A stretch of 64,000 nt of DNA from Desulfovibrio sp. MES5 (GCF_002237645.1 NZ_MJUZ01000050.1:1-64000); one strand, 5' to 3'. Numbered from the stretch's first letter, positions 27,341-38,558 are shown. Translations and numbers: made by a program. The notes: generated from the letters alone by a model not told the origin.

Positions 27341-28738
27341 TTATATGTTGCCGTCCATGCCGGCAAGCCAAGTCCTGAGTTGGGCCACCTGCGCGGCAAC
27401 GGACTGCGGGCCCGTGCCGCCGGGGGTTTCGCGCCGACGAACGGCGGCCGCATAGTCCAGTATGGCGTACACGTCTTCCTCTATACGTGGCTCAAGCGCC
27501 TGCATTTCAGCCAGGGTGAGGTCTTCAAGCCCCTTGCCCTGGCTTTCGGCCGCTGCCACGCACTGCCCGGTGACGTGATGGGCCTCGCGGAAGGGCAGGC
27601 CCTTGCCAACCAGATAGTCGGCCAATTCCGTGGCGTTAAGAAAACCGGCCTTGCAGGCTTCGCGCATGCGGTCAGTGCGAAATCTCAGTTCTTCCATCAT
27701 GCCCGCCATGAGGCGCAGTGAGGCTTCCACCGTGTTGTCGGCGTCAAGAAAGCCTTCCTTGTCTTCCTGCATATCGCGGTTGTAGGCCAGAGGCAGGCCT
27801 TTCATGATGGTGAGCAGGCCCATGAGCGAACCGTAGACGCGCCCTGTCTTGCCGCGCATAAGTTCGGCCACGTCGGGGTTCTTTTTTTGCGGCATGATAG
27901 AGGAGCCGGTGGCGTAGCTGTCTGGCAGGCGTACAAAGCCAAAGGCCGGGTTGGCCCACAGGATAATTTCTTCACACAGGCGTGAAAGGTGCATCATGAT
28001 GGCGGACCCGCAGAAAAGCGCTTCAAGCACAAAGTCCCTGTCGGAAACCGCGTCCATAGAGTTGTTGTAAATTCCGGAAAATCCTACGTCTTCCGCCACA
28101 CTCAGCGGATCAAGAGGATAGGTCGTGCCCGCCAGGGCAGCCGCGCCCAGAGGGGATATGCGAACCCGGTCAAGGCAGTTGTTCAGGCGCATGACATCAC
28201 GCCTGAACATCCACGCATAGGCCAGCAGGTAGTGCGCAAGACTTACGGGCTGTGCGGGCTGCAGGTGGGTACAGCCGGGCAGGATGTCGGAAGTGTGCTC
28301 CGTGGCGCGCTGCACCAGCACGGAGCACAGGCCTGCGGCGCGCTGTCGCCATATTTCAAGCCTGTCCGCCACAAAGAGGCGAAAGCTTAATCCTACCTGA
28401 TCATTGCGGCTGCGGCCAGTGTGCAGTTTTTTGCCCACGTTGCCCATAATTTCTGTAAGGCGCGCCTCAATGTTCATGTGCACGTCTTCCAGTTCCGGTT
28501 TCCAGATAAAGTTGCCGGAGTGGATTTCTTCGCGCACGCGGTCAAGCCCTTCAACCAGTAACTGGGCTTCACCGGGCGGGATAATGCCCTGACGACCCAG
28601 CATGCGCGCATGGGCTTGCGAGGCGCGGATATCCTGAGCATACAGCGCCCTGTCGTAAGATTGGGAGTCCGTATACTGGGCCACGGCTTCTTTGGGGCCT
28701 TCGGCAAAACGCCCGCCCCAGCTCTGGTTGGTTTTCAT
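27341..28738 (-). CDS. argH: Argininosuccinate lyase
   Basis: A 465-residue enzyme splitting argininosuccinate to arginine and fumarate, the last step of arginine synthesis. Superfamily signatures are the [13 protein letters not shown] [33 protein letters not shown] and the flexible loop [19 protein letters not shown] 28738 ([11 protein letters not shown]) is preferred over ATG 28750. Neither has a strong ribosome site. A 342-nt gap with a family B repeat separates it from argG upstream. Confidence 0.95.
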   Translation of the reverse strand: MKTNQSWGGRFAEGPKEAVAQYTDSQSYDRALYAQDIRASQAHARMLGRQGIIPPGEAQLLVEGLDRVREEIHSGNFIWKPELEDVHMNIEARLTEIMGNVGKKLHTGRSRNDQVGLSFRLFVADRLEIWRQRAAGLCSVLVQRATEHTSDILPGCTHLQPAQPVSLAHYLLAYAWMFRRDVMRLNNCLDRVRISPLGAAALAGTTYPLDPLSVAEDVGFSGIYNNSMDAVSDRDFVLEALFCGSAIMMHLSRLCEEIILWANPAFGFVRLPDSYATGSSIMPQKKNPDVAELMRGKTGRVYGSLMGLLTIMKGLPLAYNRDMQEDKEGFLDADNTVEASLRLMAGMMEELRFRTDRMREACKAGFLNATELADYLVGKGLPFREAHHVTGQCVAAAESQGKGLEDLTLAEMQALEPRIEEDVYAILDYAAAVRRRETPGGTGPQSVAAQVAQLRTWLAGMDGNI

Positions 28739-29080
28739 GGCAGTGTCCATTGCTTTTTAAAGTAATGATTCGGGGGCAGGGGCGCTTCATAAAAAACGCC
28801 TCTGCCCCCGAAGTTCCAGTACGCTTGAGCGGTACAGAGTGGAGCCGTGCTCCACTGCGGGAGGCTTTGCCGAACAGGCTGGTCCGGGGGACCGCCGCCT
28901 GCCCGGCGGAGGCTTTTGCAGGCCAGCCGGGGCTAGAGCATTGTACCTTTGAAAAAATTGCATGCTCTGGTGCTGCACGAGCGCGCAGCGCGCCGTAACC
29001 TGGCGTGAATTCTGCCGAAAAATAACATTTTCCGGCAGAATGACAAATTGAAATGCAAAGCCTTTCGGCGATAATCTGGT
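28739..29080 (-). other. Gap between argG and argH
   Basis: No gene is supported. The region carries the family B repeat (28935-29041), whose hairpins could act as a terminator or processing site for the argG transcript, and a GC-rich inverted stretch near 28780-28810. Confidence 0.5.
28935..29041 (+). repeat. Intergenic repeat, family B copy
   Basis: An AGAGCAT / ATGCTCT inverted repeat (28935-28968) is followed by GCTGCACG, GCGCGCCGTAAC, GTGAATTCTGCC and a second inverted repeat ATTCTGCCG / CGGCAGAAT (29009-29041). It matches 12626-12729 in reverse orientation. A partial, weaker copy is seen near 59502-59556. Confidence 0.7.
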
Positions 29081-30286
29081 CTAGTCCTTCAGCTTGCTTT
29101 TAACAGCCGAGTGCAGGCGCAGGCGCAGGCTGTTGAGGCGGATGAAGCCCGCAGCATCCTTGTGGTCATAGTCGCCGCCCTCAAAGGTGGCCAGGTCTTC
29201 GGAAAAAAGCGAGTTGGGAGAAGTGCGGGCCAAGGGCCAGACGCCGCCTTTATACAGCTTGGCGCGCACAGTGCCGGTGACGGTTTCCTGCGACTTGTCC
29301 ATAAATGCCTGCATGGCTTCGCGTTCGGGCGAGTACCAGAAGCCGTTGTACACGCACTGGGAATAGCGCACGGCCAGCATGTCGCGAATGCCGAGCAGCT
29401 CGCGGTCAAGGCAGATGCCCTCAAGGTCGCGGTGCAGCTTGAAGAGCAGGGTGCCAGCGGGATTTTCATACACGCCGCGGCACTTCATGCCGACAAAACG
29501 GTTTTCCACCATGTCATCGCGGCCAATGCCGTTGCGCCCGGCGATTTCGGCCAGGGTGCTGATGATGGCGGCGGGCGAAAGGGCCTTGCCGTTGACGGCA
29601 ACGGGGTTGCCGCGCTCAAAGTCCACGCTGACGATTTCCGGCGTGTCCGGGGCAAGTTCCACGGGCACGCAACGCTCGTGGCAGGATTCGTGCGGCTCGC
29701 TGCCGGGGTCTTCAAGCTCGCTGCCTTCAAAGCTTGTGTGCAGCATGTTGGCGTCCATGCTGTAGCGCTTCGCGGCGCTGGAAATGGGGATGCCGTGCTT
29801 TTCGGCAAAAGCGGTGAGCGCTGTGCGGGACATGAGTTCCCATTCGCGCCAGGGCGCGATAACCTTGATCTCGGGGGCCAGAGCGGCGGCGGCGAGTTCA
29901 AAGCGCACCTGATCGTTGCCCTTGCCGGTGGCGCCGTGCGAAATGGCGTCAGCGCCTTCCTTGCGGGCTATATCCACCAGGGCCTTGGCAATGAGGGGCC
30001 GGGCAATGGAAGTGCCGAGCAGGTAGCGGCCTTCGTAGATGGCCGCGCCACGCATCATGGGAAATACGAAGTCTTTGGCCATCTCTTCGCGCAGGTCAAG
30101 CACATATGCCTTGGAGGCACCGGTTTTGAGCGCTTTTTCTTCCACACCCGAAAGGTCTTCAGGCTGGCCGAGGTTGGCGGTGACGGCTATGACCTCACAC
30201 TTGTACGTCTCGATAAGCCATTTCAGGATGACGGATGTATCAAGCCCGCCGGAGTAGGCGAGAACAACTTTTTTGATGTCTTGCAT
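29081..30286 (-). CDS. argG: Argininosuccinate synthase
   Basis: A 401-residue ligase joining citrulline and aspartate with ATP. The N-type PP-loop is [11 protein letters not shown]. Family motifs include [15 protein letters not shown] and the citrulline/aspartate region [14 protein letters not shown] [13 protein letters not shown] 30286 has AAGGGGG 8 nt upstream. A TTG at 30292 is less likely. It is divergent from carB, which supplies carbamoyl phosphate to the same pathway. Confidence 0.96.
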   Translation of the reverse strand: MQDIKKVVLAYSGGLDTSVILKWLIETYKCEVIAVTANLGQPEDLSGVEEKALKTGASKAYVLDLREEMAKDFVFPMMRGAAIYEGRYLLGTSIARPLIAKALVDIARKEGADAISHGATGKGNDQVRFELAAAALAPEIKVIAPWREWELMSRTALTAFAEKHGIPISSAAKRYSMDANMLHTSFEGSELEDPGSEPHESCHERCVPVELAPDTPEIVSVDFERGNPVAVNGKALSPAAIISTLAEIAGRNGIGRDDMVENRFVGMKCRGVYENPAGTLLFKLHRDLEGICLDRELLGIRDMLAVRYSQCVYNGFWYSPEREAMQAFMDKSQETVTGTVRAKLYKGGVWPLARTSPNSLFSEDLATFEGGDYDHKDAAGFIRLNSLRLRLHSAVKSKLKD

Positions 30287-30493
30287 TATCAATGCCCCCT
30301 TGTGTATTCAGGACCAGAAGTATTGCGTAAATCTGGATGGTGCGCAAGGGCTTAATGGCGAGAACCCAGTTTGCCTGGTCAGAGAAAATGTTGACCTTAT
30401 CCAGAAGTGCATGTATTATTCTTTAGTTTGAGCAAACGGTGGCCCTCAGAGCCGCCCCTTTCGTACCGATCTCCAAAGCCGCAGGAATGTCCA
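30287..30493. promoter_or_regulatory. Divergent promoter region argG / carB
   Basis: The 207 nt between the divergent starts must hold both promoters. I did not find a clear ARG-box or PyrR-type element. TTGACC at about 30391 on the plus strand with TATTAT (30413-30418) 16-17 nt later is a reasonable carB promoter candidate. Confidence 0.4.
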
Positions 30494-33400
30494 ATGCCTA
30501 AGCGTACGGATTTACACAAGATTCTTGTCATTGGCGCGGGACCCATCATCATAGGCCAGGGCTGCGAGTTTGACTACTCCGGCTCACAGGCCGTCAAAGC
30601 CCTCAAAGAAGAAGGCTACGAAGTGGTGCTGGTCAACTCCAATCCCGCCACCATCATGACCGACCCACAACTGGCGGACGCCACGTATGTGGAACCCATC
30701 GAACTCGACACCCTGACTGCCATTATCCGCAAGGAACGCCCGGATGCGCTGTTGCCGACCCTTGGCGGGCAGACGGCATTGAACGCCGCTCTTGGGCTTG
30801 CCAAGGGCGGCGTTTTGGCGGAGTACGGCGTTGAACTCATAGGCGCACGGGCCGAGGTTATCGAGAAAGCCGAAAGCCGCGAGCTTTTCCGTGAAGCCAT
30901 GGAGCGCATCGGCCTCAAGATGCCCGCCAGCGGCATTGCCCGCAACCTTGACGAAGTGCGCCAGCTTGGCAACGTGCTGCCCTTCCCGCTGATTGTGCGC
31001 CCGGCCTTTACTCTTGGCGGTACTGGCGGCGGCGTGGCCTACAATCTTGCCGACCTTGAAGAGGTGGCAAGCAACGGTCTGGCCGCGAGCCCCACTACCG
31101 AGGTCATGATAGAGCAGAGCGTGCTCGGCTGGAAAGAAATTGAAATGGAAGTGATGCGCGACACCAAGGATAACTGCGTCATCATCTGCTCCATTGAAAA
31201 CCTTGATCCCATGGGCGTGCACACGGGCGACTCCATAACCGTGGCTCCGGTGCAGACGCTTACGGACTCCGAATACCAGCAGATCCGTGATTACTCCATT
31301 GCCATCATGCGCGAAATCGGCGTTGAAACCGGCGGCAGTAACGTGCAGTTCGGCATCAATCCCGCCAATGGCGAAGTTGTGGTTATTGAAATGAATCCGC
31401 GCGTGTCGCGTTCTTCAGCGCTGGCCTCCAAGGCGACGGGTTTTCCCATTGCCAAGATTGCGGCCAAACTGGCGGTTGGCTACACGCTGGACGAGCTGCG
31501 CAACGATATCACGCGTGAGACCGTCGCCAGCTTTGAGCCTGCCATCGACTATTGCGTGGTGAAAATTCCGCGCTTTACCTTTGAAAAGTTCCCCGGAGCC
31601 AAGGACGAGCTGACCACCTCCATGAAGAGCGTGGGCGAAGCCATGAGCATTGGCCGCACCTTTAAAGAAGCCCTGCAAAAGGGTTTGCGGTCAATGGAAA
31701 TCGGGGCTACGGGCCTTGGTTTTAACTTCAACGCCGAGCTGCCCGCCCGCGAAGACATCCTCGAATCTCTGCAGCGCCCCAATTCACGCCGCATTTTTGC
31801 GCTGCGTCAGGCCTTGCTCGCAGGCATCACGGAAGAAGAAATCTTTGCCGTGTCCGCCATTGATCCCTGGTTTGTGCGCCAGTTGCAGGACATTGTGGAG
31901 ATGGAGCAGCGCATCCGCAACTTTGGCATGGCCAATGACATGACCGCCAGCAACGCCGACCTTACGGTGATTCTGCGCGAAGCCAAGGAATACGGCTTTT
32001 CCGACAGGCAGCTTGCCGAAATGTGGAAGCGCCCCGAAGCGGACATTCGCCGCTTGCGTCAGGAAATGAACATCCAGCCGACATACTATCTGGTCGACAC
32101 CTGCGCTGGCGAGTTTGAAGCCTATACTCCCTATTTTTACTCGACCTATGAAAAAGGCGAAGAGCTCAAGGTTGAAAACCGCCGCAAGGTGCTTATCCTT
32201 GGTGGTGGCCCCAACCGCATCGGTCAGGGCATCGAGTTTGACTACTGCTGCTGCCACGCCTCCTTCGCCCTGCGCGATGCCGGAGTCATGGCCATCATGG
32301 CCAACTCCAACCCTGAAACTGTCTCTACGGACTACGACACTTCAGACCGTCTTTACTTTGAACCGCTGACGTTCGAAGACGTCATGAACATTGTGGAAAA
32401 AGAAAAGCCCGAAGGCGTCATCGTGCAGTTCGGCGGACAGACTCCGCTGAACCTGGCCGTGCCGCTCATGCGCGCCGGAGTGCCGATTCTCGGAACCAGC
32501 CCCGATGCCATTGACCGTGCTGAAGACCGTGAGCGCTTCCAGGCGCTCATCCAGAAGCTGGGCCTGCTGCAACCGCCCAACGGCACGGCCATGAGCCTTG
32601 AAGACGCCCTGGAAGTGGCCGAGCGCATCACCTATCCCGTGGTTGTGCGGCCAAGCTACGTGCTCGGCGGCCGCGCCATGGCCGTGGTGTATGACGCCTC
32701 GGAACTGACAGCGTATTTTCACGCCCAGGTGCCCGAAAAGCCGGAGCATCCCATCCTTGTCGACAAATTCCTCGAACATGCGGTGGAAGTGGACGTGGAC
32801 GCCCTGTCCGACGGCAAGGACGTGTATGTGGCAGGCATTATGGAGCATATCGAAGAAGCTGGCATCCACTCCGGCGATTCGGCCTGCGTGCTGCCTTCCT
32901 ATTCGCTGTCCTACGACCATGTGGCGCTTATCGCTTCCCAGGCCGAGGCGCTGGCCCGCGAACTCAAGGTTGTGGGCCTCATGAATATCCAGTTCGCCAT
33001 CAAGGGCGACGATATCTATATCCTTGAAGTCAACCCGCGCGCCTCGCGTACTGCGCCTTTCGTGTCCAAGGCCACAGGGGTTCCCCTGCCGTATCTGGCC
33101 ACACAGGTCATGTTGGGCAAGACCCTGGACGAACTGGACCCCTGGAGCATGCGCAAGGGCGGCTTTACCTGCGTGAAGGAAGCGGTCATGCCCTTCCAGC
33201 GCTTCCCCGGAGTGGACGTGATACTCGGCCCTGAAATGCACTCCACCGGCGAAGTTATGGGCATGGGTTCCAACTTTGGCGAAGCCTTCCTTAAAAGTCA
33301 GCTCGGTGCAGGTCAGGTGTTGCCGCAGGGGGGTAAACTTTTCCTCTCCGTCAATGACCGCGACAAGCCTTTCCTGCCAGAGGTTGCTGAAAAGTTTGCC

Positions 33401-33736
33401 AATTTGGGCTTTGATCTGCTGGCCACCAAGGGCACTGCGGCCGTACTGCGCGACCACGGGCTCAAGGTTGAAGAAGTGCGCAAGGTCTATGAAGGACGTC
33501 CCAACATTGTGGACCTGCTCATCAATCACGAGGTGGCCCTGGTCGTGAATACGGCTTCGGGCAAGCATACGGCCAAGGACTCCAAGGCCATCCGCCATGC
33601 GGCCCTGAACTACAAGGTGCCGTACTGCACCACCATTGCTGCGGCCCGCGCCACTGCCACAGCCATAGGCTCGCGGCGGGACGAAATCCATGTGGAAAGT
33701 TTGCAGGAATACTATGCGCGGGACGCGCAGGGGTAA
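30494..33736 (+). CDS. carB: Carbamoyl-phosphate synthase, large subunit
   Basis: A 1080-residue enzyme with two ATP-grasp halves. The first begins [20 protein letters not shown], with [14 protein letters not shown]. The second begins [22 protein letters not shown]-terminal MGS-like allosteric domain follows. It makes carbamoyl phosphate for arginine and pyrimidines. ATG 30494 is preferred to the 87-nt longer frame, which lacks homology. carA follows after 3 nt, the reverse of the usual carA-carB order. Confidence 0.97.
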   Translation: MPKRTDLHKILVIGAGPIIIGQGCEFDYSGSQAVKALKEEGYEVVLVNSNPATIMTDPQLADATYVEPIELDTLTAIIRKERPDALLPTLGGQTALNAALGLAKGGVLAEYGVELIGARAEVIEKAESRELFREAMERIGLKMPASGIARNLDEVRQLGNVLPFPLIVRPAFTLGGTGGGVAYNLADLEEVASNGLAASPTTEVMIEQSVLGWKEIEMEVMRDTKDNCVIICSIENLDPMGVHTGDSITVAPVQTLTDSEYQQIRDYSIAIMREIGVETGGSNVQFGINPANGEVVVIEMNPRVSRSSALASKATGFPIAKIAAKLAVGYTLDELRNDITRETVASFEPAIDYCVVKIPRFTFEKFPGAKDELTTSMKSVGEAMSIGRTFKEALQKGLRSMEIGATGLGFNFNAELPAREDILESLQRPNSRRIFALRQALLAGITEEEIFAVSAIDPWFVRQLQDIVEMEQRIRNFGMANDMTASNADLTVILREAKEYGFSDRQLAEMWKRPEADIRRLRQEMNIQPTYYLVDTCAGEFEAYTPYFYSTYEKGEELKVENRRKVLILGGGPNRIGQGIEFDYCCCHASFALRDAGVMAIMANSNPETVSTDYDTSDRLYFEPLTFEDVMNIVEKEKPEGVIVQFGGQTPLNLAVPLMRAGVPILGTSPDAIDRAEDRERFQALIQKLGLLQPPNGTAMSLEDALEVAERITYPVVVRPSYVLGGRAMAVVYDASELTAYFHAQVPEKPEHPILVDKFLEHAVEVDVDALSDGKDVYVAGIMEHIEEAGIHSGDSACVLPSYSLSYDHVALIASQAEALARELKVVGLMNIQFAIKGDDIYILEVNPRASRTAPFVSKATGVPLPYLATQVMLGKTLDELDPWSMRKGGFTCVKEAVMPFQRFPGVDVILGPEMHSTGEVMGMGSNFGEAFLKSQLGAGQVLPQGGKLFLSVNDRDKPFLPEVAEKFANLGFDLLATKGTAAVLRDHGLKVEEVRKVYEGRPNIVDLLINHEVALVVNTASGKHTAKDSKAIRHAALNYKVPYCTTIAAARATATAIGSRRDEIHVESLQEYYARDAQG

Positions 33737-33739
33737 GCT

Positions 33740-34870
33740 ATGAAAGCATTACTGGTGCTGGAAGATGGATTTACGCTGGAAGGCAAGTCCTTTACCGGCG
33801 AATTTGAAACCGGCGGCGAGGTTATCTTCACCACCGGCATGACCGGATATCAGGAGGTTCTTACAGATCCCTCCTACTACGGGCAGATGGTCTGCATGAC
33901 CTATCCCCTCATAGGCAACTACGGCACCAGCCGTGAAGATATGGAATCCGCAGGCGTGCATTGCTCGGCCCTGCTGGTCAAGGAGTGCTGCAAAAAGCCC
34001 TCCAACTGGCGCTCCACAATGTCTTTGCCTGCCTTTCTGAAGCGCTACGAAACGCCTGGCATGGAAGGGCTTGATACTCGTGCCCTGACCCTGCATTTGC
34101 GCATCAACGGGGCCATGCGCGGCATCATTTCCACAAAGGAAATGGACCCGCGCGTGCTTCAGGAACGCGCCAGGGCTCTGCCCCCCATGAAGGGGCGCAA
34201 CCTTGCGCCCTTTGTGGCGGCCCAGAAGCCCTATGCCTGGTATGACAACGCTGTGCAGGAGGCTCCTTTGGCCGAAGACGGCAGCTATGCCTGGCGTGGA
34301 ACGGGGCTGCCCCTGCTGGTTTATGACTATGGCATCAAGTGGAATATCTTGCGTCGCCTCTGTGAAGCGGGTTTTGAGCCCCTGGCAGTGCCGCCCAGTT
34401 TCAGCGCAGCTCAGGCCAAGGCCAGCGGCGCGAGGGGGGCGTTTTTGTCCAACGGCCCCGGCGACCCGGCCACGTTGACCAATGAAATAGCCCTGGTACG
34501 TGAGCTTATCGGTTTGTTCCCGGTTACAGGCATCTGCCTTGGCCACCAGCTTATCGGGCATGCGCTCGGCGGCACTACCGACAAGCTCAAGTTCGGCCAT
34601 CACGGCTGCAACCATCCGGTCAAGGACCTGACCACGGGCCGTATCGAAATTTCTTCGCAGAACCACGGGTTCCACGTTGTTCTTGACGGCGTGGAGGATG
34701 TGGAGGCTACCCACATCAACCTTAACGACAACACGCTCGAAGGCTTGCGCCACAAGACGCTGCCTGTCATGAGCCTGCAGTATCACCCTGAAGCCGCCGC
34801 CGGACCTCATGACGGCGAATATCTGTTTAACCGGTTCCGACAGGTCATCGGCGAATCCGTCGGAGCCTGA
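33740..34870 (+). CDS. carA: Carbamoyl-phosphate synthase, small (glutaminase) subunit
   Basis: A 376-residue subunit that hydrolyses glutamine and passes ammonia to CarB. The N-terminal domain has [12 protein letters not shown] and [12 protein letters not shown]. The class I glutaminase domain contains the nucleophile Cys in [15 protein letters not shown] and the histidine in [14 protein letters not shown]. It starts 3 nt after the carB stop. Confidence 0.97.
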   Translation: MKALLVLEDGFTLEGKSFTGEFETGGEVIFTTGMTGYQEVLTDPSYYGQMVCMTYPLIGNYGTSREDMESAGVHCSALLVKECCKKPSNWRSTMSLPAFLKRYETPGMEGLDTRALTLHLRINGAMRGIISTKEMDPRVLQERARALPPMKGRNLAPFVAAQKPYAWYDNAVQEAPLAEDGSYAWRGTGLPLLVYDYGIKWNILRRLCEAGFEPLAVPPSFSAAQAKASGARGAFLSNGPGDPATLTNEIALVRELIGLFPVTGICLGHQLIGHALGGTTDKLKFGHHGCNHPVKDLTTGRIEISSQNHGFHVVLDGVEDVEATHINLNDNTLEGLRHKTLPVMSLQYHPEAAAGPHDGEYLFNRFRQVIGESVGA

Positions 34871-34880
34871 TAAGGCGGAA

Positions 34881-34905
34881 AAGACTTGATATGGAAGTCT
34901 TCTTG
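34881..34905 (+). terminator. Weak terminator after carA
   Basis: Hairpin AGACTT / AAGTCT with a 7-nt loop, followed by TCTTGT. The stem is short and the T run poor, so this is only a candidate. Confidence 0.4.
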
Positions 34906-35015
34906 TGGCTAGACTAGGAGCAAGCACTGATAGCGATTAGCGCTTTTGATCTATTGGTATGAGTGTTCCTCCGGCGGCTAATACCGTCTGTTCTGTAAAC
35001 TGCAAGGAGCTTCGA

Positions 35016-35447
35016 GTGAAAAAGTCAGTTTTGAGCCTTGGGCTGGTTCTGGCTCTGGTTCTGGCCTGCGCTCCCGTTCGTGCGGCTGAAACAGCCGCCA
35101 GCGCTGTGCCTCATAATAATCCCGTTGAACAGCTTACAGGCGTCGTGTGGCAAAAAACGACAGAAACCGATAAGGCTGCTTTTCTGCTTGGGGTGGAATC
35201 GGCCATTACAGTGGAATACTTCGTTAACAGCAAGATAACGGAAAAAGCTGCCAAAACGGGCAAAAAACCGACGAGTACCCTGTCGCCCTTTGAAAAGGGT
35301 TGGATGAAGGCATTTAATAACGTCAACCGCGCAGAAATCATCAAGCAGGTGGATGCTTGGTATGCTGCCAACCCCGACAAGCTTGACCGCCCGGTTATGG
35401 GTGTTATCTGGTATGAACTGATCACCCCGCGTCTTGCCGCGAAATAG
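35016..35447 (+). CDS. Small exported protein of unknown function
   Basis: A 143-residue protein with a clear signal peptide (VKKSVLSLGLVLALVLACAP then VRAAE). The mature part is about 115 residues and has no cysteine. It contains TDKAAFLLGVESAITVEYF and a conserved-looking IIKQVDAWYAANPDKLDRPV. It is presumably periplasmic. GTG 35016 is chosen because AAGGAG lies 7 nt upstream. The frame from 34959 would bury the signal peptide. The glycine-zipper lipoprotein follows 47 nt later. Confidence 0.75.
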   Translation: MKKSVLSLGLVLALVLACAPVRAAETAASAVPHNNPVEQLTGVVWQKTTETDKAAFLLGVESAITVEYFVNSKITEKAAKTGKKPTSTLSPFEKGWMKAFNNVNRAEIIKQVDAWYAANPDKLDRPVMGVIWYELITPRLAAK

Positions 35448-35494
35448 GGCCAATGCCTTTTGAAGCGATGACAGGACTTTTCAGGAGAATTGCC

Positions 35495-35737
35495 ATGAAA
35501 AAAGTTTTAATTATAGGTCTGCTGGCCGCGATGCTTGCCAGTGGCGTTGGTTGCACCAATATGAACAAGACCCAGCAGGGTGTTGCCAGCGGCGCGGCTC
35601 TTGGCGCTCTTGGCGGCGCAGGTATTGCCGCCATTTCAGGCGGCGCGGCCGGATGGGGCGCTCTTGCCGGCGCTGGCGTAGGCGCTCTGGCTGGCGGTAT
35701 TGTGGGTCATGAACAGAGCAAGGGCAACAGCTGGTAA
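35495..35737 (+). CDS. Small glycine-zipper lipoprotein
   Basis: An 80-residue protein. A lipoprotein signal ends at C20 (MLASGVGC). A Gly/Ala-rich glycine-zipper hairpin follows (GAALGALGGAGIAAISGGAA and AGAGVGALAGGIVG), as in YmgG/OmpA-like small envelope proteins. It is expected in a membrane facing the periplasm. ATG 35495 follows AGGAGAAT. It has its own strong terminator downstream. Confidence 0.8.
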   Translation: MKKVLIIGLLAAMLASGVGCTNMNKTQQGVASGAALGALGGAGIAAISGGAAGWGALAGAGVGALAGGIVGHEQSKGNSW

Positions 35738-35770
35738 AACAGTAGCGTCCTGAGCTTTTCGCAACACTTT

Positions 35771-35802
35771 AAAAGGGCCGGAGAGTATATTCCGGCCCTT
35801 TT
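35771..35802 (+). terminator. Intrinsic terminator of the lipoprotein gene
   Basis: Stem AAAAGGGCCGGA and its complement around about 8 nt, ending in CCCTTTTG. It lies 34 nt after the stop codon. Confidence 0.85.
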
Positions 35803-36020
35803 GCCATGGGCGGGCCAGAACGGACTGCCCGTGTGAACATGTTTCCGCTTGCCCTTGAGAATATATATTCCAAAGGCAGAAGACGCCCGCTCGGGTATTT
35901 ACATGCGCAAAGGCACTGGTGCCGGTCTTCACGGCGGGCGCTTGCTTATGCAGCCGCCAGAGCAGGATATGAACATGAATTACCCCATATTCGCTGTCAT
36001 GCAACCCAAGAGAGGCTCAC

Positions 36021-36803
36021 ATGAGCGGTATACTGCACGCTGTTTTTTTCAGCCCCACGCACAGCAGCAAAAAACTTGCTCTGGCCGTGGCTTGGCCCTT
36101 GGCGCAAGCCCTTGGCAAGGAACTTTGCGAGCATGACCTGACATACCCGCCAGGGCGTGCAAAAAAATTGCGCTGTGGCCCGGATGATGTGCTGCTTCTG
36201 GCTTTCCCGGTGTATGGCGGGCGTGTGCCCCGGCTGCTTGACGGCTTTTTGTCTGCACTTGACGGCGGGAGAGCGCGGGCCGCAGTTCTGGCCGTATACG
36301 GCAACCGCCACTACGACGACGCCCTGCTGGAAGCTGTAGATACACTGCAAAAACACAACTGCGATGTTGTCGCAGCGTCGGCCTTTATCGCGGAACACTG
36401 CCTGACGTCAGCCATCGGCGCGGGCAGACCCGACGCGCGGGATATGGAACTCGCCGGGGAATTCGCCCGTCATACGGCCCAGGCCATACTTTCAGGCCAT
36501 GCCGGCCCGGTGGCCGTTCCGGGCAAACATCCGTACAAGGAACTGCCGCCTGCTGCGGACATCCGTCCGAAAACTTCAGAGGCATGTACCCAATGCATGC
36601 TCTGCGCAAGCCAGTGCCCTGTGCAGGTCATCAGTGAAGACGATGCCACTGTCGTGGCTCAGGGCTGCATACGTTGTTGCGCCTGCGTGAAGGTATGCCC
36701 GGAGCAGGCCAAATTTTTCGACCAGGAGCCCGTGTTGAAGATCATCGCCATGCTGGAAGAAAAATGCAGGGACAGGAGAGAACCGGAAATTTTTACGATG
36801 TAG
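36021..36803 (+). CDS. Flavodoxin-like protein with two C-terminal 4Fe-4S motifs
   Basis: A 260-residue EFR1-type protein. Residues 1-150 are flavodoxin-like, with FFSPTHSSKKLA as phosphate loop and LAFPVYGGRVP. The C-terminal part (about 190-240) has two cluster motifs, CTQCMLCASQCP and CIRCCACVKVCP. It should pass electrons between FMN and Fe-S clusters in the cytoplasm. The partner is unknown. It stands alone, with a GAGAGG site near ATG 36021, and a family A repeat begins 12 nt after its stop. Confidence 0.82.
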   Translation: MSGILHAVFFSPTHSSKKLALAVAWPLAQALGKELCEHDLTYPPGRAKKLRCGPDDVLLLAFPVYGGRVPRLLDGFLSALDGGRARAAVLAVYGNRHYDDALLEAVDTLQKHNCDVVAASAFIAEHCLTSAIGAGRPDARDMELAGEFARHTAQAILSGHAGPVAVPGKHPYKELPPAADIRPKTSEACTQCMLCASQCPVQVISEDDATVVAQGCIRCCACVKVCPEQAKFFDQEPVLKIIAMLEEKCRDRREPEIFTM

Positions 36804-37113
36804 CCCAGGTTGTTGAAATGCTTTGTGGGGGAGGGACCCTTTTGCAAAAGGGTCCCTCCCCCACGCCCCCCCACCTAAAACTCTTAATGTATTTTAGTAT
36901 GGTACAAAGAGTTTTCTGAACTGAAGAGGGGGCAAGAGACAGAGCCTTTCCGTCATCACAGCATCGCAATGTTTATATGCTCTGGATCAGAATAACTTTG
37001 GAATGCTTCACATTTCACAGTGATAAATCTGTCGGGTATACGACTTTCGGAAGAACCAACGCCGTGTGGCGGCGCGTTTGCGGTCGCCAAAAAGGTTTCG
37101 CGTTGCGATTGCC
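36804..37113. other. Convergent intergenic region
   Basis: It contains the family A repeat (36815-36968). After it, 36970-37113 is unremarkable, with no terminator recognised for the minus-strand dehydrogenase. Confidence 0.5.
36815..36968 (+). repeat. Intergenic palindromic repeat, family A copy 3
   Basis: GAAATGCTTTGTGG leads into a perfect 36-nt palindrome at 36827-36862 (arms GGGGGAGGGACCCTTTTG and complement). A C-rich tail, CTAAAACTCTTAATGTAT and a downstream part shared with copy 1 up to GTCATCACAGCAT follow. It is immediately 3' of the flavodoxin-like gene and in the same orientation. Confidence 0.85.
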
Positions 37114-38118
37114 TTATTTTTTGCAGAGGCCATAAAGCTGTTCAAGCAGCGGATCTGGCAAATCAATTATTTCTTTTGCCCGCGCGGCCGCCTCCAGCGA
37201 CAGCCTCCTGTCGCCGGGCAGGCGCACGCCATCCTGTTCGGCGATAATACGCAGCAGGGCGTCAATGCGATCAGTAAAGCCGTCTCCCGCCGTGGCCACC
37301 GGATCCATTACCAAAAAGCTTTGCCCGATGCGCGGGGAAGGCCCTTCGGGCGCAAACAGCGAGCTTGCTTCGACCGCCAAAGCTGCACCCGGCAAAACAG
37401 CAGCCATGATTTCCACCATCAACGCCAGCGCATAGCCCTTGGGGCCGCCAAAAGGCAGCAGCGAGCCAGCAAAAGCCTTGGCCGCATCGCGTGTGGGTTT
37501 GCCCTCGGCGTCTACAGCCACGCCTTCAGGGAGGAGTTCTCCTTTCTCGGCCGCTTGCAAAACCTTGCCGCGCGCCATGACCCCCATGGATATGTCAATA
37601 ACCAGAGGCGGCGCATTTTTCCTGGGGCATCCCATGGCCATAGGATTGGTGCCAAAAACGGCTTTGCTGCCCCCATAAGGCGCGAGAGCGGCGGGGCTGT
37701 TGGCAAACGCCATGGCCAGAAGCCCCTGTTCCGCAAGATCTCCGACAGGAAGGCCCAGCACTCCCGCGTGGTGTGAATTCTTTATTGCCAGCAGCGCCAC
37801 GCCGTTTTCTCTGGCTGCCTGGGCCGTCAGGGGCAGGCTGTCAGCCATGGCCCGAAAGGCAAAGCCGCACCGGGCATCCGTAAGCACTGCGCCCGGTCTT
37901 GGACGCGACATCTGCGGCTTTGCAAAACCGTCTATCTTGCCTACGACTGCCTGGCCTGCATAATAGGGAATCCGTGAAAAGCCGTGCGAGGGAATCCCTT
38001 GCATCTCCGCCCGGAGCAGGGCGTCAATGGTCACGGCAGCGTTTTCAGGACTGACCTTGTGCCTCATGAGGGCACGCTGGCCCAGGTCGCGTGCTTCATC
38101 CAATGAAATGGAGCCCAT
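37114..38118 (-). CDS. LDH2/malate dehydrogenase-family oxidoreductase
   Basis: A 334-residue NAD(P)-dependent dehydrogenase of the LDH2/MDH2 (YbiC/ComC) family, unrelated to the classical LDH fold. Motifs: EMQGIPSHGFSRIPYY, IKNSHHAGVLG, the catalytic-type FGTNPMAMGCP and FGGPKGYALALMVE. The substrate could be malate, lactate, sulfolactate or ureidoglycolate. Sulfolactate would be notable in a sulfate reducer but cannot be decided. ATG 38118 is preceded by AGGTGG. The longer frame to 38184 is not supported. Confidence 0.83.
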   Translation of the reverse strand: MGSISLDEARDLGQRALMRHKVSPENAAVTIDALLRAEMQGIPSHGFSRIPYYAGQAVVGKIDGFAKPQMSRPRPGAVLTDARCGFAFRAMADSLPLTAQAARENGVALLAIKNSHHAGVLGLPVGDLAEQGLLAMAFANSPAALAPYGGSKAVFGTNPMAMGCPRKNAPPLVIDISMGVMARGKVLQAAEKGELLPEGVAVDAEGKPTRDAAKAFAGSLLPFGGPKGYALALMVEIMAAVLPGAALAVEASSLFAPEGPSPRIGQSFLVMDPVATAGDGFTDRIDALLRIIAEQDGVRLPGDRRLSLEAAARAKEIIDLPDPLLEQLYGLCKK

Positions 38119-38409
38119 ATTTCCACCTGTAAAAGTTGGGTCGTTATCGCCATATGGGTAAAGGCATCTTTGCCTCATTTGCATCAGAACAAATTATCTT
38201 CGGAGCGTTTTCCAGTGTTACAGCGCCCGTGTTGCCGCTTGCCAGCGCAGAGACCCTGTGCCTCCACGGCGAACGCTTGTTCGTGGAGCCGTCAGAGCAG
38301 TTTCAAAAGGAAATGGCCTTCAAGCCAAGCAGGCAGATATCAGTTAATGTTATGAACAGGAAGCCCGTAGGACACGGATCGTACAACAGGGCTTTGGGCA
38401 GAAACGTGA

Positions 38410-38434
38410 AAGACCGCGCCTTGAGCGCGGTCTT
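38410..38434 (-). terminator. Hairpin terminator downstream of the pyk operon
   Basis: A perfect 10-bp stem AAGACCGCGC / GCGCGGTCTT with a 5-nt loop, followed on the minus strand by TTTCACG. It would stop transcripts of pyk and the HD-GYP gene before the LDH2 gene. Confidence 0.65.
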
Positions 38435-38558
38435 CTGTCATGCTGCCCTGCAAGGTGACGGGATGGAGCAGATAAGCTTTGCGGTAGGTGACGCATGGAA
38501 GCCGCTGTTTCTAACATCGCTCCCAATCAGAAACCCCTTAACGCTATACGCAGACATA

